A DNA stretch of 64,000 nt from Lachnospiraceae bacterium (GCA_910574195.1 CAJTBF010000003.1:186001-250000); one strand, 5' to 3'. Numbered from the stretch's first letter, positions 52,318-63,483 are shown. Numbers and translations: made by a program. Notes: generated by a model from the sequence alone, not told the origin.

Positions 52318-53400
52318 TCAGTGTCCGCCTTTTCTGTCCAGTCCCAGCTCTTTGTTCAAACTTCTTGTCAACAGAATCTCGTCTGCACTCTTTGATCGTT
52401 CCGAACAATTTACCTGTCCTTCATGCCGTGCTCTGCCTGAAACTTCTCCGTTTCTGCTATTCCCTGCACGACTTTGTCTCTCATTAATATGCTTTACACT
52501 CTTTTCCGGCACAGTCACTCCGATCTTGGGAACCGCTTTCACATAATAATGGTATTCGTCATCCTCAAATTCCAAATGCTCTGTGCGGGAATAATCCACT
52601 GATAAAAAGAGCAACTCCAATAAAAGTCCTGTCACGATGGCCAATACTCCACCCGAAATCAACGAGGAAAGAGAAATATGCACATCCAGAACTCCATTTC
52701 CCACAGCGCCGATCACAACAGCAAGGATTGCGCCAACTACGGAAGCCACCTTCCATGCATGATCCATGGAGCGGGTACGAATCCCGTACACCAGCAGCAG
52801 ACAGATAGAAACGGCCGCCACCATAATCCACATTTCTTTATTCGCAACCGCCTGCTTCATAAACGTCATCAGGGACTCTACCAGGCCGGCCGCATCCTCC
52901 GCCTTAAAAGTACTGGATGAGCCTTTCACAAAATGGATCATATAGTAAGAAAATGTGCCGCATGCTGCCGGAACCACACAAACCGGCGTTCCCAAAAGTC
53001 CTACCGCAACGGGAATAACCAGCGGTATTTTTAACGCAAATGCCACCATCGTCAACAAAACCAGCCACGCCTTTCCCGGTGAAAAACGAAAATAAAAAAT
53101 GTACATCAATAAAAACAACATACCGGACACCAAGGCAATGGGAAGTGACAACGTGTAGAAATGTAACAATAACAGGGCTGTTGCAGCCATCACCATAATA
53201 ATCAACGGAAAAAATGCACAGACCACGGACAATCCAATTGTACAGACCATCGAAGACGCCGCTTTCATATATCCTACATTCGCATTAATCAGCCCAAATA
53301 CAAGCAGTCCCAGAATCAGACGGAGGACTTTACGTATATAAGTAGAATATCCCGCATAAAATCTCTGTATTTGTTCTCTCCAGACAAGCAATGTACTCAT
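52318..53400 (-). CDS. Polytopic membrane protein of unknown function
   Basis: A 360-residue protein with about nine helices in residues 20-275, then a hydrophilic basic tail (FEDDEYHYYVKAVPKIGVTVPEKSVKHINERQSR onward, about 276-360). The FEDDEYHYYVKAVPK block is well known to me only as part of uncharacterised clostridial proteins encoded near cdaA. It lies 4 bp after a small membrane-protein gene and 149 bp upstream of cdaA. No function assigned. Confidence 0.82.
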   Translation of the reverse strand: MSTLLVWREQIQRFYAGYSTYIRKVLRLILGLLVFGLINANVGYMKAASSMVCTIGLSVVCAFFPLIIMVMAATALLLLHFYTLSLPIALVSGMLFLLMYIFYFRFSPGKAWLVLLTMVAFALKIPLVIPVAVGLLGTPVCVVPAACGTFSYYMIHFVKGSSSTFKAEDAAGLVESLMTFMKQAVANKEMWIMVAAVSICLLLVYGIRTRSMDHAWKVASVVGAILAVVIGAVGNGVLDVHISLSSLISGGVLAIVTGLLLELLFLSVDYSRTEHLEFEDDEYHYYVKAVPKIGVTVPEKSVKHINERQSRAGNSRNGEVSGRARHEGQVNCSERSKSADEILLTRSLNKELGLDRKGGH

Positions 53401-53403
53401 AGT

Positions 53404-53799
53404 TTATTCTTTCTCCTTTGTCTCCATCTTTTCCAGACGCGCCAGATCTCTATAATACTTTTTTACCCGCTGTTTTGCTTTGTTGTGTCTGGCCTTATAA
53501 AAGCTGCCGGCACAAATCACATAAATAATCAGCAAAACCAGATAGCCGCCCACCGCAACACCGCCTAAAAAAATCAGCTTTGAAATTGTCAATTCCGCAA
53601 GAATCTTCTCCAGATTGCAAACGGCATACAATGCGGCGGCGATCCCATACCCTATGGTAATCCACAATACCGTAATCAATGTATTCAGACTGGAATAGTC
53701 TTTTTTATAATAACTGCTGATTTTTAAATCTTCATTGATATTATTCTTTTCATAAATTGCCATTTTGGTCATAAGCCTGATTCTCTTTTTATCCAGCAT
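53404..53799 (-). CDS. Small membrane protein of unknown function
   Basis: About 131 residues with two helices (about 42-62 and 76-100), a basic N-terminal region with KSSYYKKDYSSLNTL-type residues before helix 1 and a basic C-terminal tail (KAKQRVKKYYRDLARLEKM). The ATG at 53797-53799 has GGAGG six bases upstream. It is co-directional and nearly contiguous with the larger membrane-protein gene, so the two probably form one complex or unit. Confidence 0.8.
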   Translation of the reverse strand: MLDKKRIRLMTKMAIYEKNNINEDLKISSYYKKDYSSLNTLITVLWITIGYGIAAALYAVCNLEKILAELTISKLIFLGGVAVGGYLVLLIIYVICAGSFYKARHNKAKQRVKKYYRDLARLEKMETKEKE

Positions 53800-53863
53800 A
53801 CGCATCCTCCAGACGAATAAATCTGTAATCACATCAACCCATTATTTTTAGTATACCATACAC

Positions 53864-54553
53864 TCAGAGACCTTGTCCAATGCTTATGGTCAAAAAATAA
53901 ACTTTTTGTGCCCCTGCCTTTTTCAAAAGACGGGAAATTCGATGAATCGTACTGCCTGTTGTATAAATATCATCTATCAGAAGCACGGATCCGACCGCCT
54001 TCCAGCTTTTGGACACTCCAAATGCACCTTGCAAATTCTGTATTCTTTCCCCGCCATCCAACAGCCTCTGTGGACGGGTATTTCGAATACGAAACACCGC
54101 TCTTTTATTTACCGAAATTTCTAATTTTTTCCCCAGACAGTCTGCCAAAAGTTCCGCCTGATTATATCCGCGGCTTCTCCTTTTCGATGCATGCAGAGGA
54201 ACCGGGAGGATTTCCTCAATCTTCCGGTTTCTAATCCACAACTCATACCGCCTGGCCATCTCTTCCGCAAATATTTCCGCATAATAACGTCTGTTATGAA
54301 ACTTAAACTGATAGATTGCCTGGGTAACCGGCGGAACATGCCGCCAAAGACTTCTCCCCTGATCATACGCATAAGCATGTCTCCTGCAGTCATAACAATA
54401 CTCCTGCTCTTCGTCTTTTATCGGCTTTCCGCACTTCATGCAGCGCGGCTGTGTAATTACAGGCAATTGCTTTCGGCACGCAGGGCAAATTCCCGCACCG
54501 GGCGATAAAATCTCGTTGCAAAACGGGCATACCGGCGGATACAGATATTCCAG
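53864..54553 (-). CDS. ComF-family phosphoribosyltransferase-like protein; start codon not canonical
   Basis: A ComF/GntX-type protein, linked in Firmicutes to DNA uptake. The C-terminal PRTase signature is VLLIDDIYTTGSTI, and the N-terminal zinc ribbons are CPFC, CPAC, CMKC and CYDC. The first two lie upstream of the first ATG/GTG/TTG in frame (TTG at 54466), in the segment YLYPPVCPFCNEILSPG. That segment is conserved in ComF, so translation must begin earlier. No ATG, GTG or TTG exists between 54467 and the in-frame stop at 54641; CTG (54551-54553 or 54542-54544) or ATT (54563-54565) are the candidates, just past the recD2 stop with AAGGG nearby. I give the CTG at 54553 as a working start. 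Confidence 0.82.
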   Translation of the reverse strand: MEYLYPPVCPFCNEILSPGAGICPACRKQLPVITQPRCMKCGKPIKDEEQEYCYDCRRHAYAYDQGRSLWRHVPPVTQAIYQFKFHNRRYYAEIFAEEMARRYELWIRNRKIEEILPVPLHASKRRSRGYNQAELLADCLGKKLEISVNKRAVFRIRNTRPQRLLDGGERIQNLQGAFGVSKSWKAVGSVLLIDDIYTTGSTIHRISRLLKKAGAQKVYFLTISIGQGL

Positions 54554-54558
54554 AACCC

Positions 54559-56769
54559 TTAGAATTCCCTGATACGCTCGGTCAGACTTGTATAACGTTC
54601 CTGTTCGCTTTTGTTTCTGATCATTTCCTGAAATACGCTTTCACTCCCTACAATTGTCAAACACTTCTTTGCTCTTGTCACTGCCGTATACAAGAGATTC
54701 CGGTTATACAGCAGCTTCGGTCCCGGAAGCAGCGGCAGAATCACAGCAGGGTACTCACTTCCCTGCGATTTATGCACCGTAATGGCATAAGCCAGTTCCA
54801 ATTCATTTACCATATCAAATGCATATGTTACCTTCCGGTGTTCATCATATTCTACTTCCAATGTCTCTTCATATGTATTGATTCCTGACACAATCCCCAT
54901 ATCACCATTGAAGATTCCCAATCCTTTATCCACTACAATTCCGTTCTCTGTACGGACTTGCCATTCCAACTGATAGTTATTCTTAATCTGCATCACTTTA
55001 TCTTTGATCCGAAAGATTCTTCCACCAATTTCCTGTTCCTCTTTCCCCGGTGCCGGCGGATTCAGGTAACGCTGCAAAAGTGTATTCAGACGCTCTACTC
55101 CCAAAAGCCCTTTTCGTGTCGGTGTCATCACCTGAATCTCCTCCGGAGAGGCTCCCACGTATCGGGGAAGTTTTTCCTGGACCAGGGCGATCACCACGCG
55201 TAGAATGATATCGGCATCACTCCGCCGGAGAAAGAAAAAATCCCGGCTTTTATTATCCAGGGTAACCATCTGCCCGGCATGAATTTTATGTGCATTCAAC
55301 ACAATATCACTTTCTCCGGCCTGCCGGAAAATCCGTGTCAACGTCACTACCGGAAAACATGCCGACAAAATAATATCCCGCAATACACTTCCCGGCCCCA
55401 CGGAAGGAAGCTGATTTACATCTCCTACCAGGACCAGGCGCGTACCTGCCACAAGCGCCAAAAGCAGCGCATGCATCAAAGGAAGATCTACCATGGACAT
55501 CTCATCAATGATAATTACATCTGCTTCCAGAGGATTTTCCTGATTCCGCTGAAACCCACCGCGATTTCCCTCCTCCTCCGGATTCCCGCTCACTTCCAAC
55601 AAACGATGAATGGTCTGTGCTTCATACCCCGTGGCTTCTGTCATCCGCTTAGCCGCCCGTCCCGTAGGCGCCGCCAGCAGAATACTCATCCCTTCACTCT
55701 CAAAAAAACGGATCATGGTATTGATTGTTGTTGTTTTTCCCGTACCGGGTCCCCCGGTCAATACCAGCAGACCATGCTTAATGGAGGCAATTACCGCCCG
55801 GTGCTGCATCACATCCAGTGTGATTTCTTCCCGCTCCTCTACCTTTCGGAGCCGTGTTTCCATCAGCGTTTCCGGCATCTCGCAATCTATATTCAAATCA
55901 TGCAGCATCCTGGCCGTATTCAATTCCATATAATAATAATGAGACGGATAAATCCGTATCTCTTCTCCGGCTTTTTTCCGTACCGTTTTCCGATCCATGC
56001 AGAGATCCATCACATATTTTTCTATATCCGAAATCTCCACACCCAAAAGCTGCCCGGCCCTTGCGGCCAATACCTCCTGCGGCAGATAGATATGCCCCTC
56101 TCCCACTGCCTGCTGCAAAACATAAACCAGGCCGCTGCGAATCCGGAATTCCGACTCCGCATGGATTCCCACTCTGGATGCAATCTCATCTGCCGTCTTA
56201 AAGCCAACCCCATCAATGTGATCTGCAAGCTGATAAGGATTTTCCTCCAAAATCTGATAGAGTTTCGTTCCATAAAATTCATAAATCTTCATCGCCAGTG
56301 TCGTTGTAATTCCGTAACGCTGCAGATAGATCATTGCTTTACGCATCCCTCTCTTTTCCTCCACCTGCACCGCAATCTCTCTGGCCTTCCGCTCACTGAT
56401 TCCCTTAATTTCCGTCAGACGCTCCGGTTCTTCCTCTATAATCCGAAAGGTTTCCTCTTTGAAACGACTTACAATCCGACCCGCCAGCGCCGGACCAATC
56501 CCTTTTACCGCACCGGAACCCAGATACCGTTCCATAGATGCCAGATCCTCCGGCTCTTTTATTCTATGAGAAACTACTTTCCATTGCAGACCATAAACCG
56601 CGTGCATGATATATTCCCCCTCCAGTTCCAGTAATTCGCCTTCACTGATGTAATGAAAATTCCCCACACAGGTCAGTTCCCCATCCTCATTCTCCAGATT
56701 GAACACCGTATATCCGTTCTCTTCATTCCGAAATACAATATGTCCCACATAACCGGTTACAGTCTCCAA
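54559..56769 (-). CDS. recD2: RecD2-type superfamily 1 DNA helicase
   Basis: A 736-residue helicase of the RecD2 class that unwinds DNA 5' to 3' without RecBC. The N-terminal OB-like domain (VTGYVGHIVFRNEENGYTVF) and two HhH motifs (GIGPALAGRIVSRF, EIKGISERKAREIA) precede the helicase core: LTGGPGTGKTTTI (Walker A), IIIDEMSMVDLPL, LVLVGDVNQLPSVGPG, and YAITVHKSQGSEYPAVILPL. The TTG at 56767-56769 is placed six bases after GGAG and starts the conserved VTGYVG segment; a TTG at 56790 lies within the ribosome binding region. Confidence 0.95.
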   Translation of the reverse strand: METVTGYVGHIVFRNEENGYTVFNLENEDGELTCVGNFHYISEGELLELEGEYIMHAVYGLQWKVVSHRIKEPEDLASMERYLGSGAVKGIGPALAGRIVSRFKEETFRIIEEEPERLTEIKGISERKAREIAVQVEEKRGMRKAMIYLQRYGITTTLAMKIYEFYGTKLYQILEENPYQLADHIDGVGFKTADEIASRVGIHAESEFRIRSGLVYVLQQAVGEGHIYLPQEVLAARAGQLLGVEISDIEKYVMDLCMDRKTVRKKAGEEIRIYPSHYYYMELNTARMLHDLNIDCEMPETLMETRLRKVEEREEITLDVMQHRAVIASIKHGLLVLTGGPGTGKTTTINTMIRFFESEGMSILLAAPTGRAAKRMTEATGYEAQTIHRLLEVSGNPEEEGNRGGFQRNQENPLEADVIIIDEMSMVDLPLMHALLLALVAGTRLVLVGDVNQLPSVGPGSVLRDIILSACFPVVTLTRIFRQAGESDIVLNAHKIHAGQMVTLDNKSRDFFFLRRSDADIILRVVIALVQEKLPRYVGASPEEIQVMTPTRKGLLGVERLNTLLQRYLNPPAPGKEEQEIGGRIFRIKDKVMQIKNNYQLEWQVRTENGIVVDKGLGIFNGDMGIVSGINTYEETLEVEYDEHRKVTYAFDMVNELELAYAITVHKSQGSEYPAVILPLLPGPKLLYNRNLLYTAVTRAKKCLTIVGSESVFQEMIRNKSEQERYTSLTERIREF

Positions 56770-56837
56770 TATACTCTCCTTCCTGTACAAAATTCTCGTG
56801 TAAATTGTTCCTGGCTTTCGCTTCCAGAATAAAATAT

Positions 56838-56874
56838 AGAAAACAGGACCGGCGCCATCGCGGAGCCCGTCCCT
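56838..56874 (-). terminator. Likely intrinsic terminator of mreB
   Basis: Minus-strand stem CAGGGACGGG / CGGTCCTG with one mismatch around a GC-rich loop, followed by TGTTTTCTATATTTT, 20 bp after the mreB stop. Confidence 0.6.
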
Positions 56875-56893
56875 GAAAGCCTTTCTGAAACTG

Positions 56894-57883
56894 TTAAAAG
56901 TCCTTTCTTCCGCTCATGAATTCCACAAACTGTCCCGTTCCGATGGCTACTACTTTCATCGGATCTTCTGCCGTCATGGTACGAATTCCTGTGCGCTCTT
57001 CAACCAGTTCTTCCAACCCCCGCAGCATTGAGCCGCCTCCGGTGAGTACGATTCCACGATCCAAAATATCTGCTGAAAGTTCCGGCGGAGTCTGTTCCAG
57101 CACGCTGATCACTGCCTCTACAATCTGACTTGTCGTCTCCCGGAGCGCTTCTTCTGTCTCGGTAGAAGTTACCATGACCGTCTTGGGAAGTCCTGTAACC
57201 AGGTTCCTTCCTCTCACTTCAATGGATTCTTCTTCTACCAACGGATATGTGGTCCCAATCTTAATCTTAATATCCTCCGCCGTCATCTCCCCGATCAGCA
57301 GATTATGCTTCTTGCGCATATAACGCACAATTGCCTCGTCAAAATCATCTCCGGCCAGTTTGATAGACGTATTCACCACGGCCCCTCCAAGAGAGATCAC
57401 AGCAATATCCGAGGTACCGCCCCCCACATCTACAATCATATTCCCACAGGGTTTTGAAATGTCAATTCCCGCGCCAATCGCGGCCGCCACCGGTTCCTCA
57501 ATTAAATGGACTTCCCTTGCCCCCGCTGCAAAAGTTGCTTCTTCTACGGCTTTCTTTTCCACTTCCGTTACACCACTTGGTACACAGATACTGATTCTGG
57601 GTTTTTTAAACATCCGTCTGCCTACGGACTTCTGCACGAAATACTTGATCATCTTCTCTGTAACTGTATAATCTGAAATAACACCTTGGCGCAATGGGCG
57701 TACCGCCACAATATTTCCCGGAGTCCTGCCCAGCATCAAACGCGCCTCTTCTCCAATTGCCTTGATTACATTGGTGTCTTTATCAAATGCTACTACCGAG
57801 GGTTCCTTCAGGACAACTCCTTTTCCCTTTACATAAACGAGAACACTCGCAGTTCCCAGATCTATTCCGATATCTACAGACAT
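56894..57883 (-). CDS. mreB: Rod-shape determining protein MreB/Mbl
   Basis: Bacterial actin that directs lateral wall synthesis. The 329-residue protein starts VDIGIDLGTASVLVYVKGKG (phosphate-1 loop), has VPSGVTEVEKKAV, LIEEPVAAAIGAGIDI, MIVDVGGGTSDIAVIS (phosphate-2) and GIVLTGGGSMLRGLEEL (adenosine). GGGAG precedes the ATG. It is a lone unit: no mreC/mreD follows, which is common for Mbl- or MreBH-type paralogues, so the exact orthologue is open. Confidence 0.96.
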   Translation of the reverse strand: MSVDIGIDLGTASVLVYVKGKGVVLKEPSVVAFDKDTNVIKAIGEEARLMLGRTPGNIVAVRPLRQGVISDYTVTEKMIKYFVQKSVGRRMFKKPRISICVPSGVTEVEKKAVEEATFAAGAREVHLIEEPVAAAIGAGIDISKPCGNMIVDVGGGTSDIAVISLGGAVVNTSIKLAGDDFDEAIVRYMRKKHNLLIGEMTAEDIKIKIGTTYPLVEEESIEVRGRNLVTGLPKTVMVTSTETEEALRETTSQIVEAVISVLEQTPPELSADILDRGIVLTGGGSMLRGLEELVEERTGIRTMTAEDPMKVVAIGTGQFVEFMSGRKDF

Positions 57884-58020
57884 AAAAAACTCTCCCTTCT
57901 AAATCTATCCCTTCCACAAAAGGCACGTCCCTTTCTCATTCTCCTTTGTACTCTTTCTGCCTCTTTTGGCATTGCTGCCTGTTTTCTGCCAAACGTACAG
58001 CAATCTTTTGATACCATAGT

Positions 58021-58055
58021 ATACAGAAAATCTGCCAGCGACGGGTTTTCTGTAT
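58021..58055. other. 10-bp stem hairpin in the mreB-uvrA gap
   Basis: ATACAGAAAA (58021-58030) pairs with TTTTCTGTAT (58046-58055) around CTGCCAGCGACGGG. The core resembles the repeats at 48738 and 48786. No clear T-run on the minus side, so it is not an obvious uvrA terminator. Confidence 0.6.
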
Positions 58056-58197
58056 TTTATCCGGAACATTTCCCACCGACAGAAGAACCTTCTTAGATTC
58101 CCTGCCAACAGAAAAGCTTTTTGGCTGCTTACCCGGGTATTGGTTTTTATCCGTCTGTTTATCTGTTATTTTTAATCGTACTTTATAAATCCGCATA

Positions 58198-58296
58198 AGC
58201 GGACAGCTTTCGCTGTCCGATAAGGTATACCCACGGGGCATCCCGTATCTCAATGCTTCGCATAAGCGGACAGCTTTCGCTGTCCGATAAGGTATA
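58198..58296 (+). repeat. Two tandem palindromic intergenic repeats (copies B and C)
   Basis: Copy B: CGGACAGC (58200-58207), GCTGTCCG (58212-58219). Copy C: CGGACAGC (58267-58274), GCTGTCCG (58279-58286). Each is followed by ATAAGGTATA and preceded by GCATAAG; GGGCATCCCGTATCTCAA separates them, giving a 67-bp period. They lie 3' of uvrA. Apart from these and the hairpin at 58021, the 477-bp gap 57884-58360 shows no gene. Confidence 0.9.
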
Positions 58297-58360
58297 GTAT
58301 AATCAATTCTCCGGAAATTGGAAAGTACTTTTTTGTATTTTCCTGATTTTATTTTTTATA

Positions 58361-61207
58361 TTAGTTTTTCTTAAGAACCGCCGCAATATACTGTCCGGTG
58401 TAAGATTTTTTATTTTCTGCAATTTCCTCCGGAGTTCCGGCAGCTACAACCGTTCCGCCCTTATCTCCTCCTTCCGGGCCAATATCAATGATATAATCTG
58501 CCGTCTTTATCACATCCAGATTATGTTCAATTACAATCACCGTATTTCCGTCATCTGCCAGCCGGCGCAAAATTTCCGTCAGTTTATGCACATCTGCAAA
58601 ATGCAGCCCTGTTGTCGGTTCATCCAGTATATACACTGTCCTGCCGGTACTCCGCTTACTCAATTCCGCCGCCAGCTTGATTCGTTGTGCTTCCCCGCCG
58701 GACAATTCGGTAGAAGGTTGTCCCAGCTTGATGTAAGACAATCCCACATCATATAATGTTTCCATTTTCCGATGAATGCTCGGAACATTTTCAAAAAACT
58801 TTACCGCCTCTTCTACCGTCATGTTCAATACATCATAAATGTTCTTTCCTTTGTACTTTACTTCCAATGTTTCACGGTTATAGCGTTTTCCCCCGCACAC
58901 CTCGCAGGGTACATAAACATCCGGCAAAAAGTGCATCTCAATCTTCAAAATGCCGTCTCCGGAACATGCTTCGCATCTCCCGCCTTTTACATTAAAACTA
59001 AACCTTCCTTTTTTATATCCTTTTGCTTTTGCATCCGGCGTAGAAGCAAACAGATCCCGAATCAGATCAAACACCCCCGTATAAGTTGCCGGATTCGAAC
59101 GCGGAGTTCTTCCAATCGGCGACTGGTCAATGGCAATCACCTTATCCACCTGTTCCAGCCCCTCTATTCTCCTGTGTTTTCCCGGAATCGTACGGGCACG
59201 ATTCAGTTCTTTGGCCAACTTCTTGTACAAAATCTCATTAACCAGAGAACTTTTTCCTGAACCGGATACCCCGGTCACGCACGTCATAATTCCCAAAGGG
59301 AACTCCACATTGATATTCTTTAGATTATTCTCCTGCGCTCTTATGACTTTCAGATATCCTGCCGGTTTTTTCCGTACTTCCGGCACCGGAATCCTTTTTC
59401 GGCCACTCAGATAGTCTCCGGTAATGGAACCTTTGCACGCCATAATTTCCTGCGCGGTTCCCACTGCCACAACTTCCCCGCCATGCGCCCCGGCCCCCGG
59501 ACCAATGTCTACCACACAATCCGCCGCCAGCATGGTATCCTCATCATGCTCTACCACGATCAGAGAATTTCCCAGATCTCGCAGCCGTTTCAATGTGTTC
59601 AAAAGTTTATCATTATCTCTCTGATGCAGGCCGATACTCGGCTCATCCAGGATGTAGGCTACTCCGACCAATCCGGATCCGATCTGCGTTGCAAGACGGA
59701 TCCGCTGTGCTTCTCCGCCGGAAAGCGAACCGGTTGCCCGTGACAATGTCAGATAATCCAACCCTACATCGTTCAGGAAACGGATCCTGGCCCGAATCTC
59801 CTTTAAGATCTGATCTCCGATCATATGCTGCGTATTGGTCAGTTCCAGGTGTTCCAGAAACTCCTGCAGTTTGTCAATGGAAAATGCAGTAACCTCTGCA
59901 ATATTCTTTCCCCCTACCGTCACCGCAAGCGCCCCCTGTTTCAGACGTTGTCCTTTGCATTCCGAACAGGGCGTAATATTCATGAACGTCTCATATTCCG
60001 CCTTGGACGCCTCGGAATGTGTCTCCCGGTATCTCCGCTCCACACTCCGTATCAATCCCTCAAAGGCTACATCGTACACGCCTTCCCCGCGTTGCCCGCG
60101 ATAGTGTACTTTTACAGATTTTCCATTGGTTCCATAGATGAGAATATCATGAATCTTTTTGGGATATTCCTCAAACGGTGTGTCCAAATCAAACCCATAA
60201 GTTTCACAAAGCGCCATGAGAATTGCGTTGGTAAAACTCCCCTTCTCTGCACAGGACTGCCATCCCATCACCGCAATTGCTCCCTGATGGATACTCAAAG
60301 AAGGATCCGGAATCATTAATTCCTCGGAAAATTCCATTTTATAGCCCAAACCAAAGCAGGAGGGACAAGCCCCAAATGGATTATTAAAAGAAAAACTTCT
60401 CGGCTCAATCTCTTCAATACTGATTCCACAGTCCGGGCAGGAAAAACTCTGGCTGAAATTCATTGGTTCCCCGCCAATCACATCTACAATCAGCAAACCT
60501 TCTGCCAGACTTAACACACTCTCCACCGAATCCGCCAGTCTTTTTTCAATCCCTGGCTTTATAATCAAACGATCTACAATAATCTCAATGTTATGTTTGA
60601 TATTTTTATCCAGCGTAATCTCTTCTGATAGTTCATACAAATTCCCGTCTACACGAACCCGTACGTATCCACTGCGCTTCGCCCTCTCCAGTAGTTTCAC
60701 ATGAGTCCCTTTTCTTCCCCGTACTACCGGCGCCAGCAGCTGGATTCTGCTCCCCTCCGGCATAGACATAATCTGATCCGTCATCTCATCCACAGACTGC
60801 TTTTTGATCTCTTTGCCGCATTTCGGACAGTGCGGAATTCCCACTCTGGCATACAGAAGCCGGAAGTAGTCATAGACTTCTGTTACGGTTCCTACGGTAG
60901 AACGGGGATTATGATTGGTGGATTTCTGATCAATCGAAATTGCAGGAGATAATCCCTCAATACTCTCCACATCCGGTTTTTCCATCTGCCCCAGAAACTG
61001 CCGCGCATAGGAAGAAAGTGATTCCATATACCGGCGCTGCCCTTCCGCATAAATCGTATCAAATGCAAGAGAAGATTTCCCGGAACCGCTTAGACCGGTC
61101 AGAACAACCAATTCATTCCTGGGGATGTCCACATCGATGTTCTTCAGATTATTTTCATTTGCCCCCCGTATTTTTATATACTTTCTTGCGTCCATTTTTA
61201 TTCCCAT
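58361..61207 (-). CDS. uvrA: Excinuclease ABC subunit A
   Basis: UvrA recognises damaged DNA with UvrB in nucleotide excision repair. The 948-residue protein has two ABC ATPase units: [21 protein letters not shown] and [15 protein letters not shown] as Walker A motifs, [13 protein letters not shown] and [15 protein letters not shown] as signatures, and zinc-finger Cys pairs ([31 protein letters not shown]). AGGAG lies before the ATG at 61205-61207. It follows uvrB by 80 bp. Confidence 0.98.
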   Translation of the reverse strand: MGIKMDARKYIKIRGANENNLKNIDVDIPRNELVVLTGLSGSGKSSLAFDTIYAEGQRRYMESLSSYARQFLGQMEKPDVESIEGLSPAISIDQKSTNHNPRSTVGTVTEVYDYFRLLYARVGIPHCPKCGKEIKKQSVDEMTDQIMSMPEGSRIQLLAPVVRGRKGTHVKLLERAKRSGYVRVRVDGNLYELSEEITLDKNIKHNIEIIVDRLIIKPGIEKRLADSVESVLSLAEGLLIVDVIGGEPMNFSQSFSCPDCGISIEEIEPRSFSFNNPFGACPSCFGLGYKMEFSEELMIPDPSLSIHQGAIAVMGWQSCAEKGSFTNAILMALCETYGFDLDTPFEEYPKKIHDILIYGTNGKSVKVHYRGQRGEGVYDVAFEGLIRSVERRYRETHSEASKAEYETFMNITPCSECKGQRLKQGALAVTVGGKNIAEVTAFSIDKLQEFLEHLELTNTQHMIGDQILKEIRARIRFLNDVGLDYLTLSRATGSLSGGEAQRIRLATQIGSGLVGVAYILDEPSIGLHQRDNDKLLNTLKRLRDLGNSLIVVEHDEDTMLAADCVVDIGPGAGAHGGEVVAVGTAQEIMACKGSITGDYLSGRKRIPVPEVRKKPAGYLKVIRAQENNLKNINVEFPLGIMTCVTGVSGSGKSSLVNEILYKKLAKELNRARTIPGKHRRIEGLEQVDKVIAIDQSPIGRTPRSNPATYTGVFDLIRDLFASTPDAKAKGYKKGRFSFNVKGGRCEACSGDGILKIEMHFLPDVYVPCEVCGGKRYNRETLEVKYKGKNIYDVLNMTVEEAVKFFENVPSIHRKMETLYDVGLSYIKLGQPSTELSGGEAQRIKLAAELSKRSTGRTVYILDEPTTGLHFADVHKLTEILRRLADDGNTVIVIEHNLDVIKTADYIIDIGPEGGDKGGTVVAAGTPEEIAENKKSYTGQYIAAVLKKN

Positions 61208-61287
61208 CTTTTATCTCCTGTTCTGCCTTTGATTATTCCTACCTATCCCCTGACGGATATACTCATAAAGTTTTACTTTCTAACGAT

Positions 61288-63291
61288 TCAGGAATCTTCC
61301 AGATCATGCAGCGCTTTCTTCAATTCAACCAATTGATCTCTCAACTCCGCTGCCGCTTCAAAATTCAACTCCGCCGCCGCCTTTTTCATCTTCTTTGTCA
61401 CTTTATTGATCATTTTTTCCAGCTCTTCCCGGCTCATAGATTCCAGATCCTTTTCCATCTGCATCTCTTCGGTATCTACTTTCTGAGAAATACTGATCAG
61501 ATCCCGCACCGCTTTACGAATTGTCTGAGGAGTAATTCCATGCTCCTCATTGTACTGCATCTGAATCTCCCGGCGGCGCCTGGTCTCTTCTATGGCCATC
61601 CGCATAGAATCTGTCATTACATCTGCGTACATAATCACATGACCTTCCGCATTCCTGGCTGCACGTCCGATTGTCTGAATCAAAGAAGTACCGGAACGCA
61701 AAAAACCTTCCTTGTCCGCATCTAAAATGGCCACCAATGTAATCTCCGGAATATCCAACCCCTCCCGGAGCAGATTAATTCCTACCAATACATCAAATAC
61801 ATCCAAACGCATATCCCGGATGATCTCTGTACGTTCCAACGTATCTACATCGGAATGCAGATACTTCACCCGGATACCGACCTCGCGCATATAATCCGTG
61901 AGGTCCTCTGCCATCCGTTTCGTCAATGTCGTAACCAGTACTTTATTCTTCCCGGCAACTTCCTTATTTATTTCCCCAATCAAATCATCGATCTGCCCTT
62001 CTACCGGACGTACCGATACTTCCGGATCCAGGAGTCCTGTCGGACGAATCACCTGCTCTGCGCGGAGAAGTTCATGTTCTTCTTCATAAACACCCGGTGT
62101 GGCCGATACAAACAACATCTGGTTTATTTTACTTTCAAACTCTTCGAAATTCAAGGGGCGGTTATCCTTTGCGGAAGGAAGTCGGAATCCATAATCCACC
62201 AAGGTAGATTTCCTGGATTGATCTCCATTATACATCCCGCCAATCTGCGGAACTGTCTTATGTGATTCGTCAATCATCATAATAAAATCATCCGGGAAAT
62301 AATCAATCAGGGTATACGGAGGCTGCCCCGGTTCTAACCCGGCCAGATGCCGGGAATAATTCTCAATACCCGAACATACTCCTGTCTCTTTCAGCATCTC
62401 AATATCAAAGTTTGTCCGTTCCGCAATCCGCTGCGCCTCCAGCAGCTTATCCTGGCGCTTGAATTCTTTTACACGAATTTCCAGCTCTTCCTCGATCGCT
62501 GTCACGGCCCGTTTCATATTTTCCTGATCTACCACATAATGAGACGCCGGAAAAATCGCAATGTGTTTCAATTCATCTTTGATTTCCCCTGTTAAAATGT
62601 CAACTTCTGTAATCCGGTCAATCTCATCTCCGAAAAACTCCACCCGGATCGCAGTATCCGTCTCATACGCCGGAATCACTTCCAATACATCCCCGCGCAC
62701 CCGGAAAGTCCCCCGGTGAAAATCCATATCGTTACGGTCATATTGGATCTCAACCAGCTTCGCCATCAGCTCGTCCCGCTCTCTCGTCATTCCCGGCCGC
62801 AAAGAAATGACCATATTCTGATAGTCTACCGGACTCCCCAGACCATAAATGCAGGATACACTGGCAATAATAATAACGTCCCGTCTCTCGGCAAGCGACA
62901 TGGTGGCGGAAAGCCGCAGCTTATCGATCTCGTCATTGATGGAAGAATCCTTGGCAATGTACGTATCGGAAGAAGGGACGTACGCTTCGGGTTGATAGTA
63001 ATCGTAATAGGAGACAAAATACTCGACTGCATTTTCAGGGAAAAATTCCTTGAACTCACCGTATAATTGTGCAGCAAGGGTCTTATTGTGCGCTATTACC
63101 AAAGTCGGCTTGTTCAGCTTCTGGATGACATTCGCCATGGTAAAGGTCTTACCGGAACCCGTAACCCCCAGTAAAGTCTGGCATTGGTTGCCTTCCTGGA
63201 ATCCTTTGACAAGGGCTTCGATGGCCTGTGGCTGGTCTCCGGTTGGCTCGTAATCACTGTGTAATTTAAAGACACTTTGTGCATCCTGCAC
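61288..63291 (-). CDS. uvrB: Excinuclease ABC subunit B
   Basis: UvrB verifies damage and loads UvrC. About 667 residues: [16 protein letters not shown] (Walker A), [15 protein letters not shown] in the beta-hairpin, [14 protein letters not shown] (DExH), [37 protein letters not shown] and QTIGRAARN, and a C-terminal UVR motif ([35 protein letters not shown]). The GTG at 63289-63291 has GGAGGTGA upstream; the TTG at 63306 lies within that site. Confidence 0.98.
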   Translation of the reverse strand: MQDAQSVFKLHSDYEPTGDQPQAIEALVKGFQEGNQCQTLLGVTGSGKTFTMANVIQKLNKPTLVIAHNKTLAAQLYGEFKEFFPENAVEYFVSYYDYYQPEAYVPSSDTYIAKDSSINDEIDKLRLSATMSLAERRDVIIIASVSCIYGLGSPVDYQNMVISLRPGMTRERDELMAKLVEIQYDRNDMDFHRGTFRVRGDVLEVIPAYETDTAIRVEFFGDEIDRITEVDILTGEIKDELKHIAIFPASHYVVDQENMKRAVTAIEEELEIRVKEFKRQDKLLEAQRIAERTNFDIEMLKETGVCSGIENYSRHLAGLEPGQPPYTLIDYFPDDFIMMIDESHKTVPQIGGMYNGDQSRKSTLVDYGFRLPSAKDNRPLNFEEFESKINQMLFVSATPGVYEEEHELLRAEQVIRPTGLLDPEVSVRPVEGQIDDLIGEINKEVAGKNKVLVTTLTKRMAEDLTDYMREVGIRVKYLHSDVDTLERTEIIRDMRLDVFDVLVGINLLREGLDIPEITLVAILDADKEGFLRSGTSLIQTIGRAARNAEGHVIMYADVMTDSMRMAIEETRRRREIQMQYNEEHGITPQTIRKAVRDLISISQKVDTEEMQMEKDLESMSREELEKMINKVTKKMKKAAAELNFEAAAELRDQLVELKKALHDLEDS

Positions 63292-63339
63292 AAAAATCAC
63301 CTCCAAAATCTATATTAAAAAAGTTCTCCTATTAGGCAG

Positions 63340-63393
63340 AAATTCGTCGAGGCACATCTTCCGATTTTTGTAAAATTGCCTTTCGACGAATTT
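63340..63393 (-). other. Long stem-loop in the uvrB leader
   Basis: AAATTCGTCGA (63340-63350) and TCGACGAATTT (63383-63393) are perfect complements, extended inward by GGCA/TGCC after a two-base bulge. It lies between promoter and start codon of uvrB and has no T-run, so it is not a terminator. Confidence 0.7.
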
Positions 63394-63483
63394 TGTTCAC
63401 TAATTTCATTTTCCCGGACTGGGTATAACCAACCGGACGGCATGGAGCTACCGTTCCAAAACAATACTCCAAAAAGTACTCTG

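Noticed and set aside
54467-54640. Upstream extension of ComF as a separate small gene
   Set aside because: It is in the same frame as ComF and carries the zinc-ribbon Cys pairs of that family, so it belongs to the same protein.
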